A DNA stretch of 64,000 nt from positions 26,683-90,682 of the forward strand of contig CAUZXS010002526.1 in NCBI GenBank assembly GCA_963585895.1. Reading direction: 5' to 3'. The position numbers were made by a program, and so were the translations under genes. The notes under the pieces were generated by a model. The model made no database searches. It saw only the letters and a list, made by a program, of their open reading frames with translations, and had not been told where the DNA came from. Positions 62,451-64,000 of the stretch are shown one piece after another (position 1 is the first letter of the stretch; each line of letters begins with the position of its first letter). The stretch is from Sepioteuthis lessoniana (taxonomy: Eukaryota; Mollusca; Cephalopoda; Myopsida; Loliginidae).

Positions 62451-64000
62451 CAGACAATGACATTTTTGGTCAGCCCCTTTTCCATTCAGCTTCTTTCCTT
62501 CCACATTATAGTTACATATATACAAACATAATGAGCATATTAGCTTTATATGTGCAAGTGTGAATGCATATATAAAGTCATGTAACCTGAGTTTGTTACT
62601 GAGGATTGAAAAATTATATTGCTATGGTGATAGAAGGCATTTTAAAATTTTAAATGTGTCAACAATTTTTCATGAGTAATAATTCATTAGAATATATAGC
62701 TTAATTTTTCTTGCACTTTCTTTTACTTTAACTTTCTGTACTTTTACCTTCTCTGCACAACTTTGTGTTCTTTCTTTGTTTTTTCACTTTCTTTCTCCTT
62801 CCAACTAATTTTCAGATTAATCTTGCCTTCAAAAATAGGAAAAAAATCTTTGTTAAAAATTTTTATTGTTCTGTATTCAGAAGAGCTTTATCTACACAGG
62901 CAACTTGTCAGATTTGAAAAGTATTGATTTTCTATAGTTTTAGATTGGGGGTCCTATTTATAAAATGAATACAATATCAAAAGAATCTTTCTGTTGAAGT
63001 TAACATTTACAAATTAAAACAAAAGAAAGATAGATCATATACATGTATGTTGAAACATCGATCATTTGTTTCCATTTAAAATGAAACTAATTTGGTTCAG
63101 ATGTACCATTTAAAAATACAAAGATACATTTTTCATAAGTAAAGTTAATACATCTCCAAATTAGTATGCATGCATACATTAAAAATATATAAGGAAAAAA
63201 TTTAGGAAAAAAAAAATGATATATTCCAAATCAAATCTCATTATGATTCAGAAACTTTTCATCTGTCAAAAAATCTTTGCAGTCATTTGCAGTGACTAAC
63301 TGACTGGTGGACATAGCAGTGAGCAATCATGTGATAAGGAATTAAGCCTTTTTTAGCCAATTGTAAGGCACCACAGACTAAAGCTGTGAATGTTTTCTTG
63401 ATCCTATCAAAAGCATATATAGGAAGAGGCAGGTCAATTGTCGACTAAATTATGCAAAAGTGAAACTAATACTGACATCTCACTTTATCAGATACATTTA
63501 TTAAAATTACATGAAAATATCTTGAATCTATTAGGCAACAACAAAAAAAAAAAAAAAAATCAGCATTGGCTTTAACTACAGCCTACAGACAACTTCAGAA
63601 TCTCCTGCAAGCCTTTACAATGGTCTCCTTGTGTGTTGAAATTGATTATGGTATTCGCCTTTCAAAAAAAAAAGTTCGTCTCTGAGGGGGGGGTCACTAA
63701 TACTAGTTTTATGGGCAGAGTATCTTAACTTTCAACTTTTCTTCTCGTTCGTCTGGTCCATTCTATCTCTTCTTCTCTCCAATTAATTGCTTACTCACTG
63801 ATGTTCATTGTGTTTGTCTCTGAGCCAACTTTTATGCAACAAATATTTGCATACGATGTAGGCCTAGTCTCTACATATTCTGCTCGCTAACATTTTCTCA
63901 ATTTTCGCCAACATCAAATTTAAGGTAAGTCTTCTTATTGCTCTGCTCTACATGCCAAACAAAGTCTTGCCCTCTTTCTGCTGGGATCTCCATTTGACTC
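62451..64000. other. no gene recognised
   Basis: AT-rich. A short minus-strand stretch (63445-63310) has coding-like wording but stops on both sides and matches nothing I know. No exon of the carrier gene could be identified. Confidence 0.45.

Noticed and set aside
63310..63445. Minus-strand stretch of about 44 codons with coding-like wording (RIKKTFTALVCGALQLAKKG)
   Set aside because: Stops on both sides, no clear splice sites in frame and no recognised family. It could be an exon of an unknown gene, but I cannot support it.

Overview
This is a repeat-rich, AT-rich metazoan window, not a prokaryotic one. It has no operons, its long intergenic and intronic stretches are full of microsatellites, and one spliced nuclear gene is visible. 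Penelope-like elements, DD34D mariners, Ty1/copia-like and Ty3-like LTR elements, several LINE lineages and a tRNA-headed SINE occur together. Combined with very large introns this suggests a lophotrochozoan, probably a mollusc and plausibly a cephalopod. That assignment is inference from element content, not from a diagnostic gene.

The only recognised host gene is the 3' end of a mitochondrial carrier of the ornithine transporter (SLC25A15-like) type on the minus strand. Three exons (47530-47702, 39332-39493, 37144-37274) join in frame with consensus splice sites and encode the end of carrier repeat 2 and all of repeat 3, up to the stop codon. The exons for the N-terminal half were not found and may lie beyond position 64000. 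The 8.0 kb and 2.1 kb introns are packed with LINE, SINE and mariner debris.

Layout. 1-1161: DD34D mariner cut by the window edge. 1328-6690: a minus-strand Penelope-like element interrupted by a 4.5 kb LTR retrotransposon (1712-6190) with a 4-bp ACGT target duplication. That LTR element has gag, protease and integrase but no visible reverse transcriptase or RNase H. 7390-9400: two different LINE 3' ends abutting. 9400-11270: TA-rich microsatellite blocks. 11260-17030: Penelope fragments around a 4.7 kb LTR-bounded region with no recognisable coding. 17000-36500: AT-rich sequence with internally deleted mariners, a long palindromic foldback, a local duplication, a decayed copia-like element and SINEs, two of which sit head to head. 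37144-47702: the carrier gene. 47703-64000: a copia-like element inserted in a SINE (52294-56434), an internally deleted sister of the first mariner (56765-57622), and a broken Ty3-like element (59064 to about 62330).

Apart from the carrier gene, every recognisable coding stretch is a degraded transposable element carrying stops, frameshifts or deletions. I found no tRNA or rRNA gene, no CRISPR array and no convincing new biological system. The most interesting items are the nested insertions with readable target sites, the LTR element lacking its RT module, the LTR pair around non-coding DNA, the inverted SINE pair about 1.1 kb beyond the carrier stop codon, and a dispersed ~300 bp repeat family with at least nine copies.
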